Shown: positions 1 to 7,610 of the stretch, one piece after another | Position numbering within the stretch: the stretch's first letter is position 1 | Layout of the letters: the number at the start of each line of letters is the position of its first letter | Origin: JBAXTE01 sp964653595 | GTDB lineage: Bacteria > Bacteroidota > Bacteroidia > Bacteroidales > WCHB1-69 | Length of the DNA: 64,000 nt | Direction of reading: 5' to 3' | NCBI GenBank assembly: GCA_964653595.1 | Contig: CAZZHH010000005.1 | Location: 31,550-95,549, forward strand | Position numbers and translations under genes: made by a program | The notes under the pieces: generated by a model | What the model saw: the letters and a program-made list of their open reading frames with translations, nothing else | What the model was told of the DNA's origin: nothing | Databases searched by the model: none

Positions 1-316
1 TAGTAGATCCTATCCCAATGGTAACTGTTTTGAGGATTCCTACATCAGCTCCAAATCTTGAATTGGCAGAGTAGAGACCAAATAAACCTTCCACAGCAGT
101 ACCTACTTCTCCCATTCTGTGCCCAAGATATAGTTTCATCTCACCAGTCCGTAACACATCTGTGGTCGGATGATTGAAAATTTGAATAGCTGGAAACGTA
201 TGCTCTACAATGTTGTCCGATTCTGTGGTAATGGACGTGTCTATTGGAATATCATCTTGTGCAAAAGTAGGGATTGCCCATAGGAGGGCAATAAACAATA
301 TAATCTTTTCTTTCAT
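1..316 (-). CDS. DUF5777-like outer-membrane beta-barrel protein (3' end outside window)
   Basis: The first 105 codons of a minus-strand gene are visible and the rest lies left of the window. The ATG at 316 opens a clear signal peptide (MKEKIILFIALLWAIPTFA, then QDD). The mature part carries IQIFNHPTTDVL and MKLYLGHRMGEVG, phrases I associate with the DUF5777 barrel family of Bacteroidota. It starts 19 bases after the stop of the haem c lipoprotein, so the two are probably co-transcribed. DUF5777 genes often sit beside c-type cytochrome and YceI-like genes, but their function is unknown to me. Family assignment is from memory of the motif. Confidence 0.7.
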   Translation of the reverse strand, partial: MKEKIILFIALLWAIPTFAQDDIPIDTSITTESDNIVEHTFPAIQIFNHPTTDVLRTGEMKLYLGHRMGEVGTAVEGLFGLYSANSRFGADVGILKTVTIGIGST

Positions 317-335
317 TTTTTGCAGTTATTATCGG

Positions 336-737
336 TTAAGGAGCTGGGTTTAGAATCCATTTAGAGAGTTGTTTAAGTTCCAAAGTGTCCATGATTACAC
401 CTGCATGAGGGTTTTGTACGTCTTTTACGTAATCGTAAAGTTTGGTGTGTGGTTGGTGTGAATAGATGTAATTGATGGAATTCTGGTATGAGTCCAAATC
501 ACAATTTCCAGCCGTTCCTCCAACGTGACAACTCACACATTTTGCGTCAAACATCGGTTTGATCTGTTTCGAATAGGTAACATAGGTTGTGTCTATCACG
601 GTGGTGTCGCTGTTTGTTTTGAAATATTCCGCTTCGTTCTCTTTTCGACAACCGCTGAAAAGAACTCCTAAACCGATTAAACAAAAACTTACTTTTATCA
701 GTATTCTTTTTTTGTTTGACAATGTATTCTTTCTCAT
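336..737 (-). CDS. Lipoprotein with a c-type cytochrome haem motif
   Basis: A 133-residue exported lipoprotein. Residues 12-29 are hydrophobic and end in the lipobox LFSGC (lipidated Cys30). One covalent haem-binding motif, CVSCH, is at residues 67-71, and a methionine in GVIMDTLEL is a possible distal ligand. The protein resembles the short cytochrome c-like domains of the Bacteroidota cell surface ('QIKPMFDAKCVSCH'). It would sit on the periplasmic or outer face of a membrane and carry one haem. It is the upstream partner of the DUF5777-like gene. Which electron donor or acceptor it uses cannot be read from the sequence. Confidence 0.75.
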   Translation of the reverse strand: MRKNTLSNKKRILIKVSFCLIGLGVLFSGCRKENEAEYFKTNSDTTVIDTTYVTYSKQIKPMFDAKCVSCHVGGTAGNCDLDSYQNSINYIYSHQPHTKLYDYVKDVQNPHAGVIMDTLELKQLSKWILNPAP

Positions 738-1012
738 TCTTAGAAATTTAACCCCTTTTTTAAATATTTTTGAAACTGTAAAAGTAAATTATTTTTCCCT
801 TTTTTTATAAATCTTGTCAACAATTTAGATTTAGTGTAAACTGTGTAATAGTTGTTCTGCCAAAAATTTTTAGGAATTACATATCCTTTTTTTATTGAAT
901 TATGTTTAAAAATGCTTGTAAAAATATCATTTTTGAAACATAATGGTTGAAAAAAATCAAAATTGCAGTTTTTAAAATTTGTATTGCACTACAATTTTTT
1001 ATATGACAAATA

Positions 1013-1459
1013 TCACAATCTTTTTTTTGTATTTTCTTCTATTATATGGTTTACTTTTTCTGAAAATGGAAAAATGTTGATCATCCATAGAAGTAATACA
1101 ATATTGATTACTAAAAACATGTCGAAATTGGTGAGAGACAAAAACACAAAATTTGGGATAACGGCGATGAGTGTCACCAATAAGCGATGGAAGAAAAGCT
1201 GATACAGTTTTTGTTTTTTCTCCTCGCTATCCTCTGTTTTTAGTATGTTTTTTACTTTGTATTTGAAAAATAGGAGCTGAAAAAGTAAGGTGCCAATTGT
1301 GATTGGTATTGAAATATAAAGAAGTGAATGTGCGAATTTAGCATTAGGGACCACAATAATGACTTGTGAAAGCAACAGTATGGGGACGATAAATGTGAAC
1401 AAAATCATAGAAACGATTAAAATGATGCTTGATTTTGTGTATTTTGGAGAGTTGGACAT
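1013..1459 (-). CDS. Small four-helix membrane protein of unknown function
   Basis: 148 residues with about four hydrophobic segments (roughly 10-33, 43-66, 90-110 and 114-134) separated by a short charged loop (KTEDSEEKKQK). I recognise no family. The ATG at 1459 follows the stop of the deoxynucleoside kinase by only two bases, so it is translated from the same mRNA and may be coupled to it. It has no signal peptide separate from its first membrane helix. The 275 bases downstream (738-1012) hold no gene or convincing terminator. Confidence 0.6.
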   Translation of the reverse strand: MSNSPKYTKSSIILIVSMILFTFIVPILLLSQVIIVVPNAKFAHSLLYISIPITIGTLLFQLLFFKYKVKNILKTEDSEEKKQKLYQLFFHRLLVTLIAVIPNFVFLSLTNFDMFLVINIVLLLWMINIFPFSEKVNHIIEENTKKRL

Positions 1460-1461
1460 CG

Positions 1462-2094
1462 CTATAAAATAATGCGTTGAAATCCGTTTTCAAAGGGTTG
1501 GTTCAAAAGTTCAACCATTTTGTGATAGTCTTCAGGTTTCTCCACAAAATCGATGAGATTAGTGTCAACCACCACCACTGGGATGTTTGAAAAAGATTTT
1601 AAATGATTCAGATAGCCATCCTGAAGATCGGACAGGTATTTTGGGGTGATGCTTTGTTCGTAATCCCGCCCACGTTTCTTGATGTTGGCAACTAACAAGT
1701 CTATGTCTTTGTATAAATATATCAATAGTTCCGGACGGGGGAGGAAAGAGGTGATGATGTTGTATAGTTTGGTGTAAAGGGCATATTCATCCGGTTGAAG
1801 CGTGTTTTTCGAAAAGATGATGCACTTGTCGATAAAGTAATCGGCAATGGTGAACGAGGCAAACAGATCGCCACGCGACAACAATTCCCTCAACTGGCGA
1901 TACCGTTCCGCTAAAAAAGACATTTCAAGAGGAAAGGCATAGTGTTCGGGGTCGTCGTAAAACTTTGGCAGGAAGGCATTTTCCTCAAATTGTTCCAAAA
2001 TGAGTTTTGCCCTATGCTCTTCCGCAATTTTCGTCGCCAAAGTCGTTTTGCCTGCACCGATACAGCCTTCAATCGTAATGTAGTTGTAACGCAT
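1462..2094 (-). CDS. Deoxynucleoside kinase
   Basis: Phosphorylates deoxynucleosides (probably purine) to monophosphates in the cytoplasmic salvage pathway. The P-loop GCIGAGKTTLA is at residues 9-19, and the arginine-rich lid segment KKRGRDYEQ, with the following YLSDLQDGYLNHL, fits the dCK/dGK-type kinase family, as does the length of 210 residues. I start at the ATG at 2094; a TTG one codon earlier is in frame but adds only one residue. It is followed after two bases by the small membrane protein. The exact substrate (dAdo, dGuo or dCyd) cannot be told from sequence alone. Confidence 0.85.
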   Translation of the reverse strand: MRYNYITIEGCIGAGKTTLATKIAEEHRAKLILEQFEENAFLPKFYDDPEHYAFPLEMSFLAERYRQLRELLSRGDLFASFTIADYFIDKCIIFSKNTLQPDEYALYTKLYNIITSFLPRPELLIYLYKDIDLLVANIKKRGRDYEQSITPKYLSDLQDGYLNHLKSFSNIPVVVVDTNLIDFVEKPEDYHKMVELLNQPFENGFQRIIL

Positions 2095-2188
2095 CAATTG
2101 TAATTTAAAAAAGTAAAATTAAGAATTATTACCTTAAAAATGACACCTTGTTGATAAATATACTTTGGATTTGATTTTTTTTGAAAAA

Positions 2189-2218
2189 TAAAAAAGGAGG
2201 CTTTTCAACCTCCTTTTT
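2189..2218 (-). terminator. Rho-independent terminator of tRNA-Leu
   Basis: A 10-bp stem (AAAAAGGAGG paired with CCTCCTTTTT) around an 8-base loop, ending in a T run on the minus strand, lies directly 3' of the tRNA-Leu gene. Confidence 0.8.
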
Positions 2219-2219
2219 G

Positions 2220-2301
2220 TACCCGGAGCCGGGATCGAACCGGCACAGGTTGCCCTACTGGTTTTTGAGACCAGCGCGTCTACCAATTCCGCCATCCGGG
2301 C
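2220..2301 (-). tRNA. tRNA-Leu (anticodon CAA)
   Basis: Read on the minus strand, the gene has a 7-bp acceptor stem (GCCCGGA with TCCGGGT, first pair G-U), a D-arm with GGCGGAATTGGTAGAC, an anticodon stem-loop CTGGT-CTCAAAA-ACCAG with anticodon CAA, a long class II variable arm and the T-arm CCGGTTCGATCCCGG. The long variable arm and D-arm are typical of leucine tRNAs. CCA is not encoded. A terminator follows immediately. Confidence 0.95.
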
Positions 2302-2415
2302 GATAGATTAAGCTGTAGAATTCTCAATCGGACGACAAAGTTACAATTTTTTTTTTATTTACCAACAAAAAAAAATTTATATTTTGCAAATGTATTTTTA
2401 TATGTTTTTTTAATT

Positions 2416-2423
2416 TATTTTTG
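2416..2423 (+). promoter_or_regulatory. Bacteroidota -7 element for prs
   Basis: TATTTTTG matches TAnnTTTG and lies 40 bases before the prs ATG. No clean TTTG is found at the expected -33 spacing, so only the -7 box is supported. Confidence 0.4.
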
Positions 2424-2463
2424 CAAAGAATTTTATCTTTAAATAATTTAAAATCAAATACAT

Positions 2464-3405
2464 ATGTCTTTAGTTACCTTGGTATCAGGTCAAGCAACAC
2501 GCTATTTATCGGAAAAAATCGCGAAAGAGTTTGGTAAAAACCTGAGCAACGTTACCCTCTCTAATTTCAGTGATGGTGAATTTCAACCATGTTTTGAAGA
2601 AACTCTTCGTGGAAATGAAGTGTTTATCATTCAATCTACATTTGCACCTTCCGATAATTTGTTTGAGCTTTTAATGCTCATCGATGCTGCAAAACGTGCG
2701 TCAGCACATAATATTATTGCAGTTATCCCTTATTTCGGATTTGCTCGTCAGGATAGAAAAGATAAACCTCGTGTGCCCATAGGAGCAAAACTGATTGCTA
2801 ACCTATTAGTTGCTGCAGGTGTTGATAGAGTTGTAACAATGGATTTACACGCCGATCAAATTCAAGGTTTTTTTGATATCCCTGTCGATCACATGTATGC
2901 ATCCAGTATTTTTGTTCCTTATCTTCAATCGTTAGATTTACCTAACCTTTGTATAGCATCCCCTGATACTGGTGGAACCAGACGTGCTGCTGCTTATGCA
3001 AAATTTTTAAAGGCCGATTTGGCAATTGGATTTAAACAAAGAGCTAAAGCTAATGTCATTGAAAGCTTACAAATAATTGGCGATGTGAAGGGTAAAAACG
3101 TTATTCTAGTGGACGATATCATCGATACTGCAGGAACCATCACAAAAGCAGCTGATATGATTATGAGCCTTGGAGCATCTAGCGTGAGAGCATTATGTAG
3201 TCACCCAATCCTTTCAGGAGAAGCAATAAAAAGAATTGAAGAGTCTCCATTGCTCGAAGTTATTAGCACCGACTCAATACCTCTCAGAAATCCTTGCCAA
3301 AAAGTAAGACAGCTTTCAGTGAGCCCTCTTTTTGCTGATGTTATCCGTAGTGTTGTCAACGGAGAATCCATCACTAAACATTTCCAATTTGCAACTATTA
3401 TTTAA
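2464..3405 (+). CDS. prs: Ribose-phosphate pyrophosphokinase (PRPP synthase)
   Basis: Makes PRPP from ribose 5-phosphate and ATP for nucleotide, histidine and tryptophan synthesis. The class I features are all visible: the N-terminal NVTLSNFSDGEF, RQDRKDKPRVPI (ATP-binding loop), VTMDLHADQIQGFFDIPVDH, and the PRPP-binding loop VILVDDIIDTAGTI near residues 214-227. At 313 residues it has the normal family length. It is a single gene between its own -7 element and a bidirectional terminator shared with the converging S46 peptidase gene. Confidence 0.95.
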   Translation: MSLVTLVSGQATRYLSEKIAKEFGKNLSNVTLSNFSDGEFQPCFEETLRGNEVFIIQSTFAPSDNLFELLMLIDAAKRASAHNIIAVIPYFGFARQDRKDKPRVPIGAKLIANLLVAAGVDRVVTMDLHADQIQGFFDIPVDHMYASSIFVPYLQSLDLPNLCIASPDTGGTRRAAAYAKFLKADLAIGFKQRAKANVIESLQIIGDVKGKNVILVDDIIDTAGTITKAADMIMSLGASSVRALCSHPILSGEAIKRIEESPLLEVISTDSIPLRNPCQKVRQLSVSPLFADVIRSVVNGESITKHFQFATII

Positions 3406-3458
3406 TGAGAGAATTCTTCTTCTATTAGAATTATCAGTTTTTTAGATTTACAAATACC

Positions 3459-3489
3459 AAAAAAGTCCAGGAGTTTTCCTGGACTTTTT
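3459..3489. terminator. Bidirectional terminator between prs and the S46 peptidase
   Basis: AAAAAGTCCAGGA and TCCTGGACTTTTT form a perfect 13-bp stem around a GTTT loop, with T runs on both strands. It lies between two converging genes. Confidence 0.9.
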
Positions 3490-3535
3490 GTTTTCGTTTG
3501 ACTTTTAGTCTATACTATATCAATGACGATTTTAA

Positions 3536-5695
3536 TTATTGGATAATTTTTAATTCATCAATAATGTTTTGTGCACCAGCATACTTGTCAATGATAAATA
3601 AGACGTATCGAGCATCTACTGCAATTGTACGTTGAAGTTTTGGTTCAAAAGCTATATCACCGCTCATCGCTTCCCAGTTGCCGTCAAACGCAGAGCCAAT
3701 ATAATGTCCCTCTGCATTAATTACCGGACTGCCAGAATTACCTCCTGTAATATCCGTATTTGCAATGAAACATACTGGCAAGTGGCCTTCTTTATTCGCA
3801 TATCTGCCAAAGTTTTTCCCTTTGAGTAAATCTAAAAGTTTTTTCGGTACAAAAAATTCATCATTGAGTGAATCAGCCTTTTCAATAATGCCTTGCTCTG
3901 TAGTAAAGTAGTTGTATAATACTCCATCGGAAGGTGTATAATCCATCACTTTTCCATAGGTCATACGCATGGTTGAATTTGCATCTGGAGCATATTTCTT
4001 CGTTGGGTTCATCTCTCTTAAACCTGCAATGAAAAGCCTTTTTGCTATGTTAAACTTTTCAGTATCGCCCATTTCGCCTTGTAATTCAATATAATTTTTC
4101 ATCATGGAATTCCATAATACAACAATTGGATCATTTTCCCAAACCTTCAATTTTGGATTGCTTAAAAATTTATCAAATGATTCTGAACTCGAAAAAATAG
4201 TTTTTTTGTAAATATCTTCTGCAATCTTTTGGTAATTACCTTTTGATTTTTTTATTAAATCATTAATGCCCTGTGGTCGGTATTTTTCTTCTAAGTCTGT
4301 ATTATACAACTCAAGCATCTTTGCAAATACTTTTCTGTCTAAAGGCATATAGTAGTCCTTATAAAAATCAGATGCTATTTTTTTAAATGGTTCTAAATCC
4401 TTTGGGTCAATTTTATCCTTTTTTAAAACTCCTACGATGCTTCCTAATTGGTAGGAGAGTAGAGTTAGTTCTGCACCCGTTACCATCTCTTGGAAAAACC
4501 ACATTCTCTTTTGCAGTTGCTTATTCATCGATGATTTTACACTGTTTTCAATATCTGTAAGCACGTTGCCATATTTTTTCACCCTTTCAGGATCTGCTTT
4601 TACCCAAATATCAAATTGTTTTTCAATTTCTCGCTTTTTGTCAAGTACATTTAAGTTTTTTAACCCCTTAGTTTGACCGATAAAATATTTCCAGTAATTT
4701 GCAGATTGAGCGTATTTTGAAGAATATTGAATACGAACAGCATCACTTTTGTCCATAAATTCTTTCATGATTTCCTGTTTCTCTCCTCGCAACTTAATTA
4801 CAGTAGGTGCTTGATGATCCACTACTTCTGTGATTCCAAAAGAAGTTAAGTATCTATCAGTTCTCCCAGGATATCCCCATATCATTGCAAAGTCATCTTG
4901 TTTTACACCTTTAATATTTATGGGTAAAAAATGTTTGGGAGTGAGGGGAACATTTTCTTTGTTGTATTCTCTTGGAGAACCGTCAGGAGCACAATATACT
5001 CTGAAAATGGAAAAATCACCTGTGTGTCTTGGCCACATCCAGTTATCTGTATCTCCTCCAAATTTTCCTACGGATGATGGGGGTGCTCCAACTAATCGAA
5101 CATCTTTGAATATTTCATATACAAATAAATAGTATTCATTTCCAGCAAAAAAAGACTTAATTGAGACTTCATATCTGTCTTTTTCTGAAGCTTCTTTCTT
5201 TAATTTTGAGATTGCACTCTTAATCTTCGATGTTCTTTCCGATTCTGTCATCTGTGCAGTTACTCCTGCTAACACTTTAGATGTAACATCTTCCATGCGA
5301 ACCAAAAATGTAACGGTTAAATCGGGATTTGGTAACTCTTCCGATTTCGAATAAGCCCAAAATCCATTGGTTAAATAATCATGCTCAACAGTACTATGGG
5401 CTTGTATCTCACCGTATCCACAATGATGATTTGTGAATATTAATCCCTGATTTGAAACTATTTCACCAGTACAGCCGCCACCAAATTGTACGATTGCATC
5501 CTTTAAACTCGAACGATTGATATTATATAGTTCTTCAGCTGTTAACTTTAACCCTGCTTTTTGCATGTCCACATAGTTCAGCCTTTCTACCAACATAGGC
5601 AACCACATCCCCTCGTCTGGCGGATTTATTCCGAATACTCGCTGACTGCCAATAAATAATATAACGGCAAATGCAAATAATTTAATTTTTTTCAT
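3536..5695 (-). CDS. S46 family dipeptidyl-peptidase, DPP7 type
   Basis: A 719-residue exported serine exopeptidase that releases dipeptides from the N-terminus of peptides in the periplasm. It has a signal peptide (residues 1-22), a catalytic His region FTNHHCGYG (His90/91), an Asp region GGDTDNWMWPRHTGDF, and the nucleophile loop GGNSGSPV (Ser654). The residue 18 positions after that serine is Gly672 (AFDGNWEAM). In this family Gly there is typical of DPP7, with broad hydrophobic preference, while Arg marks the Asp/Glu-specific DPP11, so I call DPP7. With DPP IV and PepD also in the window, it points to peptide-based nutrition. Confidence 0.9.
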   Translation of the reverse strand: MKKIKLFAFAVILFIGSQRVFGINPPDEGMWLPMLVERLNYVDMQKAGLKLTAEELYNINRSSLKDAIVQFGGGCTGEIVSNQGLIFTNHHCGYGEIQAHSTVEHDYLTNGFWAYSKSEELPNPDLTVTFLVRMEDVTSKVLAGVTAQMTESERTSKIKSAISKLKKEASEKDRYEVSIKSFFAGNEYYLFVYEIFKDVRLVGAPPSSVGKFGGDTDNWMWPRHTGDFSIFRVYCAPDGSPREYNKENVPLTPKHFLPINIKGVKQDDFAMIWGYPGRTDRYLTSFGITEVVDHQAPTVIKLRGEKQEIMKEFMDKSDAVRIQYSSKYAQSANYWKYFIGQTKGLKNLNVLDKKREIEKQFDIWVKADPERVKKYGNVLTDIENSVKSSMNKQLQKRMWFFQEMVTGAELTLLSYQLGSIVGVLKKDKIDPKDLEPFKKIASDFYKDYYMPLDRKVFAKMLELYNTDLEEKYRPQGINDLIKKSKGNYQKIAEDIYKKTIFSSSESFDKFLSNPKLKVWENDPIVVLWNSMMKNYIELQGEMGDTEKFNIAKRLFIAGLREMNPTKKYAPDANSTMRMTYGKVMDYTPSDGVLYNYFTTEQGIIEKADSLNDEFFVPKKLLDLLKGKNFGRYANKEGHLPVCFIANTDITGGNSGSPVINAEGHYIGSAFDGNWEAMSGDIAFEPKLQRTIAVDARYVLFIIDKYAGAQNIIDELKIIQ

Positions 5696-5811
5696 GTTTT
5701 TGAATTTTAGTTTTTAGATATTTGTCAACAAAAATAATGATTTTAGTTTGTTTTTTGTGTTTAAAATAGATTTTAGTCTCTTTTATTCTATTTATTTCGA
5801 TAAGGTGACTG

Positions 5812-5840
5812 AAAAAAAAGCCAAATTGCATTATTTTGGC
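5812..5840 (-). terminator. Orphan terminator-like hairpin (minus strand)
   Basis: GCCAAA and TTTGGC form a short stem with a 9-base loop and are followed on the minus strand by eight T. The nearest minus-strand gene starts downstream at 5695 and none ends here, so the hairpin has no obvious client gene. Confidence 0.5.
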
Positions 5841-5845
5841 GCTAA

Positions 5846-5880
5846 AAAAAAACACTTCTTTGGGCGAAAGAAGTGTTTTT
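5846..5880. terminator. Strong orphan hairpin with T runs on both strands
   Basis: AAAAACACTTCTTT pairs with AAAGAAGTGTTTTT around GGGCG. The stem is long and perfect and is flanked by A and T tracts on both strands. It lies between two divergent genes (starts at 5695 and 6474), where a terminator is not expected. Confidence 0.7.
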
Positions 5881-6439
5881 AAATTTTGGGAATAAACAAC
5901 ATTGTAACAGTAAATTTATTTAGACATATCAGGAGCAACATCTACAATATCTTAACTGCATTAACAAGACAACACAATTATGTACTTTGGTTGCCTATAT
6001 CCTAATTTTTTTTAGATATTTTATCTTGTTTCTTTAATTGCTTTATAAACAGTCGTTTGCATTCTCTTTGTCATGGTTGTAAAACCGTATTTTTTAAATG
6101 GAAACTAAATTTGGTTTGACTATTTAGATGATCCAAATATTCCCTATAAAAGCCATTATATAGTTCTCATTTTTCTATTCACACCTCTTTGTTGTTGTTT
6201 TGATTAATTAAAAATAAACAAAAATCTTCATCACTCTCATTTCTAATTATAATTTGTTAAACTATCAATTTTTAACGTTTTTTAAAGAACTCTTTTTATT
6301 ACTATATATGGTGAAAAAAATAATTTAAAATACACATAATCAGATATTTGTATTTGTTGATGTGATTTTGTGTTTGTTTTTAAAAACGGAACCATCATTT
6401 TTTGAACTCTTTTTTAATGTGGAAGTTGTTTTAAAGTAT
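5881..6439. other. Gene-free, AT-rich intergenic stretch
   Basis: About 560 bases without a credible open reading frame on either strand, between the orphan hairpins and the acyltransferase promoter. I see no tRNA, repeat array or known RNA. A TAAATTTG box on the plus strand near 6106-6113 is an isolated -7 match without a -33 partner. With two terminator-like hairpins at its left edge, it could encode a small minus-strand RNA, but this is only a guess. Confidence 0.4.
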
Positions 6440-6447
6440 TAAATTTG
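6440..6447 (+). promoter_or_regulatory. -7 element for the acyltransferase gene
   Basis: TAAATTTG matches TAnnTTTG and lies 26 bases before the ATG at 6474. No good -33 TTTG is seen at normal spacing. Confidence 0.4.
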
Positions 6448-6473
6448 CAACAATTTTTTATGATAAAAAGTAA

Positions 6474-7610
6474 ATGGAAAACGAGTTATATCAATATATA
6501 AGACCTTATTTCGATTCAGAAATTCCCGATGCTGTCCAACGAGTATTACAATACGATGGGTTTAGAGGTTTTTTGAAAAAGTTTTTGTACCCTAATAATT
6601 TTGATGAAGGGATTAGAGAAGTAGAAAAAATTAAAACTATTAGAGAGTTTCAAGAATTGGTTTCTGGTAGATTTTTTCAGTTAATCATCGCTCAAACAAT
6701 TAAGGAACTAAATGTTGTAGGATTAGAAAATCTAGATAAAAATAAACGATACTTATTCATATCTACCCATCGCGATATCGTGCTTGATTCTGCTCTTTTG
6801 CAGGTTTCTCTTTTCTATCGTGGCTTTGAAACTACGCGTAGCGCAATCGGAAATAATTTAGTGCCATCCAAATTATTAGAAGAGGTTGCAAAAATGAATA
6901 AAATGTTTTTGGTAATACGAGACGGATCTGTTCGTGAAATGCTCGATAACTCTATACGACTTTCATCATATATTCGTAAAAGTATACTTCAAGACCATGA
7001 ATCGGTATGGATTGCACAGCGCAATGGAAGAACTAAAGATGGAAACGATATCACCCAACAGGGTTTATTAAAAATGTTTGCTCAAAGCAATACCAAAAAA
7101 ACATTAATTGAAGGATTTCAAGACTTAAATATTGTTCCTGTTTCCATCTCTTATGAATATGAATCTTGCGATGCTCTCAAAGCTCGTGAACTTGTTTTGT
7201 CGAAAAATGGAAGCTATCAAAAACAACCTGGGGAAGATTTTAATAGCATAAATACTGGTGTAATGCAACAAAAAGGAAATGTGGAAATAGTGGTGGGAAA
7301 ACCAATCTCCGATTTGCTTGATAACATCGAAGGTTGCCGTCCTGCAAATGATATGCTTAAAGATGTTGCACTACTAATCGATACACAGATTTATTCCTCA
7401 TACAAACTTTGGAAAACAAACTATATTGCAGCAGATATTGTCTCTAATTCAAACACCTATCAGCAGTTCTATACTATGGATGATCGTGTTAAATTCGAAA
7501 AATATATCGAGAATCATGTCAATCATACAGATGTAGATAAGGATGAGTTCAAATCAATATTACTTAATATTTACGCAAATCCTGTGTTTAATAAAGCTAA
7601 AAACCTATAG
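6474..7610 (+). CDS. PlsC-like glycerolipid acyltransferase
   Basis: A 378-residue cytoplasmic or membrane-associated acyltransferase of the glycerol-phosphate type, likely making phospholipid precursors. The active-site block is STHRDIVLDSALL (His99), followed by a substrate-binding block VWIAQRNGRTKDGND and a proline-containing block IVPVSISYEYESCDA. The usual motif is HX4D; here the acidic residues fall at +2 (Asp101) and +6 (Asp105) from the histidine, so the spacing is HX5D. There is no obvious membrane helix. Its 3' end overlaps that of the converging barrel gene by 14 bases. The precise acyl acceptor is not deducible. Confidence 0.75.
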   Translation: MENELYQYIRPYFDSEIPDAVQRVLQYDGFRGFLKKFLYPNNFDEGIREVEKIKTIREFQELVSGRFFQLIIAQTIKELNVVGLENLDKNKRYLFISTHRDIVLDSALLQVSLFYRGFETTRSAIGNNLVPSKLLEEVAKMNKMFLVIRDGSVREMLDNSIRLSSYIRKSILQDHESVWIAQRNGRTKDGNDITQQGLLKMFAQSNTKKTLIEGFQDLNIVPVSISYEYESCDALKARELVLSKNGSYQKQPGEDFNSINTGVMQQKGNVEIVVGKPISDLLDNIEGCRPANDMLKDVALLIDTQIYSSYKLWKTNYIAADIVSNSNTYQQFYTMDDRVKFEKYIENHVNHTDVDKDEFKSILLNIYANPVFNKAKNL

